DNA of 64,000 nucleotides, from positions 12,583,733-12,647,732 of the forward strand of contig JADWOT020000008.1 of NCBI GenBank assembly GCA_036345935.2, in the 5' to 3' direction. Of the stretch, positions 60,836 to 64,000 are shown piece after piece. A model generated the notes under the pieces. It was not told where the DNA came from. It made no database searches and saw only the letters and a program-made list of their open reading frames with translations. The DNA is from Taenia hydatigena (taxonomy: Eukaryota; Platyhelminthes; Cestoda; Cyclophyllidea; Taeniidae). Every line of letters begins with the position of its first letter. Within the stretch, counting starts at the first letter, position 1. The position numbers and the translations under genes were made by a program.

Positions 60836-63800
60836 AACGCCTCAGAAAGAGTACAACTTAAATGCGAACTGACAAGCTCTTATAGCCGCTATTATAACAA
60901 CTTTCGGAATGTTTTAAAACATCAATCCTGTGTATATCATTTGCTTTTTTTGCGCCTAAAGCATTATCCGATTCACTTCCACTGTTTTAAGCAGCCAATT
61001 CAAGTTGTTAGTGCTCCAGTGACTACTGGCATCAAAGAGTGTAGGAATCATAAGATCTAATACAATATTGCTTGAAAATTTTCATAATTTCTCCTCCACC
61101 CTCAGACTTCAATTAACTAACTCAAGTGTCACAGAAGACCTACACCTCGTTTATCCGCTCCAGATGATGGTGCCAAGAATTTAGGCATTAATTTTTTTTC
61201 AGAATCATCCAAAAGGAAGCGTCGTCTTAATCAGTCTAATTGCATAAAGCAAGCGCACGTTTTTTCCCTTGCTCCTTCTTGTTTACAACAAATTAAAAAT
61301 AGCTCGATGTGGTTAGGATGCCACAGAAATCTCTTCCCTGTTGATTCGCTAACCAAAAATATGCGAGCCACGCAAGCAAAAGGAAAGGGGGAGAGGTTAA
61401 TGTCTTTGGGCAAGCTGATGTAGCCTATTTGTGGATCGGGATGCCTTAAGGTGGGAGAGACCTTGCATCCTCCCTCTACTCAAACCATAACCCCCATTTT
61501 CGTTTAGCGCTTGTCAATGTTGCCATTATTACTGCCAATTCCTGACAGTTGGCTCTCAGAAGTTGTCCAACAAGTTAGTGTTGGTAGTGGTTTATCTTAA
61601 CACTTTCGAAAGCCAAATTCTACGATAAAAAGTATCAACATTTTCTCATCCACCAATCTATACTTCACCACATCCCCTGCCCCTTTGAAAAAATAAACTA
61701 TTAAGGGGCAGTCAATATTCGATTCAGTTGATTTCCCAGTCATTATGGCCCCAAAGTGAAGCCAAGTCTTCTTCTGGCATACGATCAACTTTATGAGAGA
61801 CCTTAGTACTGCTACGCTGCATCACGTCAATTGCAGGCCCTGACCTGGGTGAGTGAGCATGCTATGCGGCACCATCAAGTCCGTGCAGTCCCTCTTACGT
61901 GGTTACTTTCTGCTATCAGTACTCGAGCTGCCCTCTCCAACAGATCAGTCGGATGTCGCTCTCCATTTTGAGGTCAATTTTCTTCCCAATGTGGACAAAT
62001 GCAATCAGTATAATTTGCAGTGGAAACGTTCTCCGATTGGCAAAGTACATTTCCAAGTTACACTCTCTTAATTGTCCAATTTTGGCTACTATCAAGGAAA
62101 ATACAAGGGACGCCTGTGGGCAAAACTGCTTGACCATGATTTTATTGGTTATTACAGCTTATCTCTTTCACTCATGAATTAGGTCAAGGCCTGTCTTTCG
62201 AAGTAACCTCGTGCGCCTCAAGGATCGCCAGTTTTACTTTGCCATTCCAACGTTTAAACTACGATTTGCTAAAGTGAGGCCGCGGTGCCAACGTGTACGT
62301 CCGTGTTCTCAGAAGGCTGAGGCATCATTACTCCTGGAGTGTCTACGCAGGCCTCCTTGTGTTACCGAACCGTCAGTAGGAGCGTGAAGTTCTCACGTTT
62401 TAGACCACTTCTGAGTGAGAGGAAAAAAGGCTAGGAAGATGTTATTACGGGGACGTAAATAGCTCTATCAGTAGAATTAAATAGTTCCTCGCATGAAAGC
62501 CACCTCAGAGACCGAAAATAGAACCCCAGGTACAAACCTGTGTGTGTGTGTATGTGTGAGCAGCTAACCCTCAGTGACTACTCAATTGCTCCTTAGGCAG
62601 TTTCAACTAGGTGTTTGATATGCCCTATGCAAACCAAATGACTAAGTTCCAGGGGTTAAAATCATCGCCTGGTCATTAGGCAGAACCTCTGTCAGCACGA
62701 CGGTGTTCAGGACCATGAGAGACTGAGGCACTGATTTCGATAAAAGCACAATTAGGAAAAATACCGGTCTATTCTAAAAAAACTTACAGAATGCGGTGGA
62801 AGTTGAGTTGGCACCCCTATCACTCACCATTTTCCAATTGCTCGCCTTTTGAACCAAAAATAGAATGGAATCAGAACACAGGTCTTGAAGAATTATGAAG
62901 CTGCTCGAAGATCTGAGGAGCACTTGTCAAAGTACCTCGAGGAGAGAATAGACCAAATGTAATTTAAGGCCAATGTGATATGATTAGATAGTGGTAATAT
63001 CTGAGGCCGTTAGAAAGGCGTTGTCCTTCTAAAAATTTCGACAGTTCGAATGCTTCTGGGAGCTCAAATCACACAATCCTGGCACAATGAGTCTAACTGT
63101 CTAATCCTTTCCAGTATCGAATTTGAAAATTTTCATTTCGTCAGTTCTTTGTTTTTTTATTCTACCCCTTCAATAGGTGAAGTCGAAAGTACTTGATCTC
63201 TTGGAGGACTCAGTGTTGATTCCTTTGAAAGCACATAAAAAGTAAATTAAAAAACTGGTTTATTGGGACCCATAGAATGAAGAAACGCGATTTTATCCGA
63301 TCTTCTGAACAAAGGACATTTGAATTGGAATAAGTGTTTGCGTCCTGAGTAAAGCAATGAAGAGATTACAAACTCGACGCATAAATGAAGAAGCCACAAA
63401 ATTGTCTTAACAACTTGAAGGGGATTTATATAGATTGCTTTGGCCTGTACACCTTTTTCGGAGATAGCAATTGTACACCATTCTGAAGTTGCATTATTTA
63501 TGGCATATTTTAGGCTTATCTGTCAGTACCCGAGTCACTCCAAAGGGCCTTAAGGAGCTATCCCGGAGAAAGAGGCAGGGAGGAATGAGAAGTGAACGCG
63601 AAATCAGTACAATCATATCAGTCAGCCCCATGTTGTTTCTCCATAGCAGAAGTACCAGCCAAAACTTCCCAATCTTTGGCTTCACTGGGAGGTGATAAAT
63701 GAGGAAACCTCCTTTCCTCCCTAATAAAGCAACTTTATGGGCGTGGGCAATGCTCCCACTTTTATCTCGTTCCAGGTTGTTTGCAGGTAAACTTTTAATT

Positions 63801-64000
63801 CAAGACCTTTGCGCCCTAGGTAGATGCACCAAAGTTGTCAGTCGCCTCGATCCACAAGATTCAGTATCACGACAATAGCTCCCGTCACTGACCGCTCGTA
63901 CTGTCCTGAGTCGTAGAAATGTGCGAAAAAGATGTTTATAAACAATTTAGGTGAGTTGAATTAGACCTCCACAAAAGTGAATGCAAACTAAGCCTTCATT
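60836..64000. other. No gene recognised
   Basis: An acceptor-like CAATTGCAG at about 61836 is followed by two competing open frames without domains. A TG-rich patch is at about 62540-62560. The rest has short frames only. Confidence 0.4.

Noticed and set aside
61836..62071. Exon after CAATTGCAG
   Set aside because: Two frames compete, one stops early, and neither has a matching donor or recognisable domain.

Overview
This window is eukaryotic nuclear DNA, most likely from a parasitic flatworm (tapeworm or fluke). The evidence is split animal genes with GT/AG introns, several of only 32-46 nt, very long intergenic stretches, and a decayed Ty3/Gypsy retroelement. There is no bacterial-style gene packing, no rRNA or tRNA gene, and no CRISPR array. 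Species cannot be fixed from the sequence alone; a cestode is my best guess.

The solid gene cluster is on the + strand at 11.9-25.0 kb. A ten-exon gene for a seven-transmembrane protein of the TM7SF3 family (11923..17005) is followed by the mitochondrial Fe-S assembly factor ISCA2 (19119..19590). WRAP53/TCAB1, the WD40 protein that guides Cajal-body RNAs and telomerase RNA, begins only 154 bp later (19745..23307). LYRM9, a small mitochondrial LYR protein, lies at 24696..25009. All four models were built by hand by joining exons; every junction keeps phase and each coding length divides by three. On the - strand at the left side, one exon (3685..3812) encodes the IQ-motif region of a PPEF/rdgC-type EF-hand protein phosphatase whose other exons I could not find.

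From 25 to 49 kb the window is mostly intergenic. It holds a broken Ty3/Gypsy pol relic (about 27.0-28.0 kb) and two nearly identical direct copies of a 1.35-1.5 kb unit (33018..34534 and 43592..44942). They differ by about nine point changes and by the length of a GGGA tract. A compact family of about 160 bp repeats lies at 18.08-18.81 kb, with a diverged relative at 11.2 kb, and another dispersed repeat occurs inverted at 11.5 and 41.9 kb.

From 46.9 to 61 kb there are weaker calls: two possible 3' gene ends (46957..47376 and 60396..60834), a single-exon ORF of 236 codons with a TATA box (49981..50691), and an isolated exon-like stretch near 56.0 kb. The remainder shows only simple repeats and unassigned sequence.

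I found no convincing new multi-gene system. The most useful leads are the ISCA2-WRAP53 spacing, which looks like a candidate trans-spliced operon, the recent 1.35-1.5 kb duplication with conserved open frames, the unusual loop and tail of the TM7SF3 homologue, and a possible short secreted-peptide first exon at 23558.
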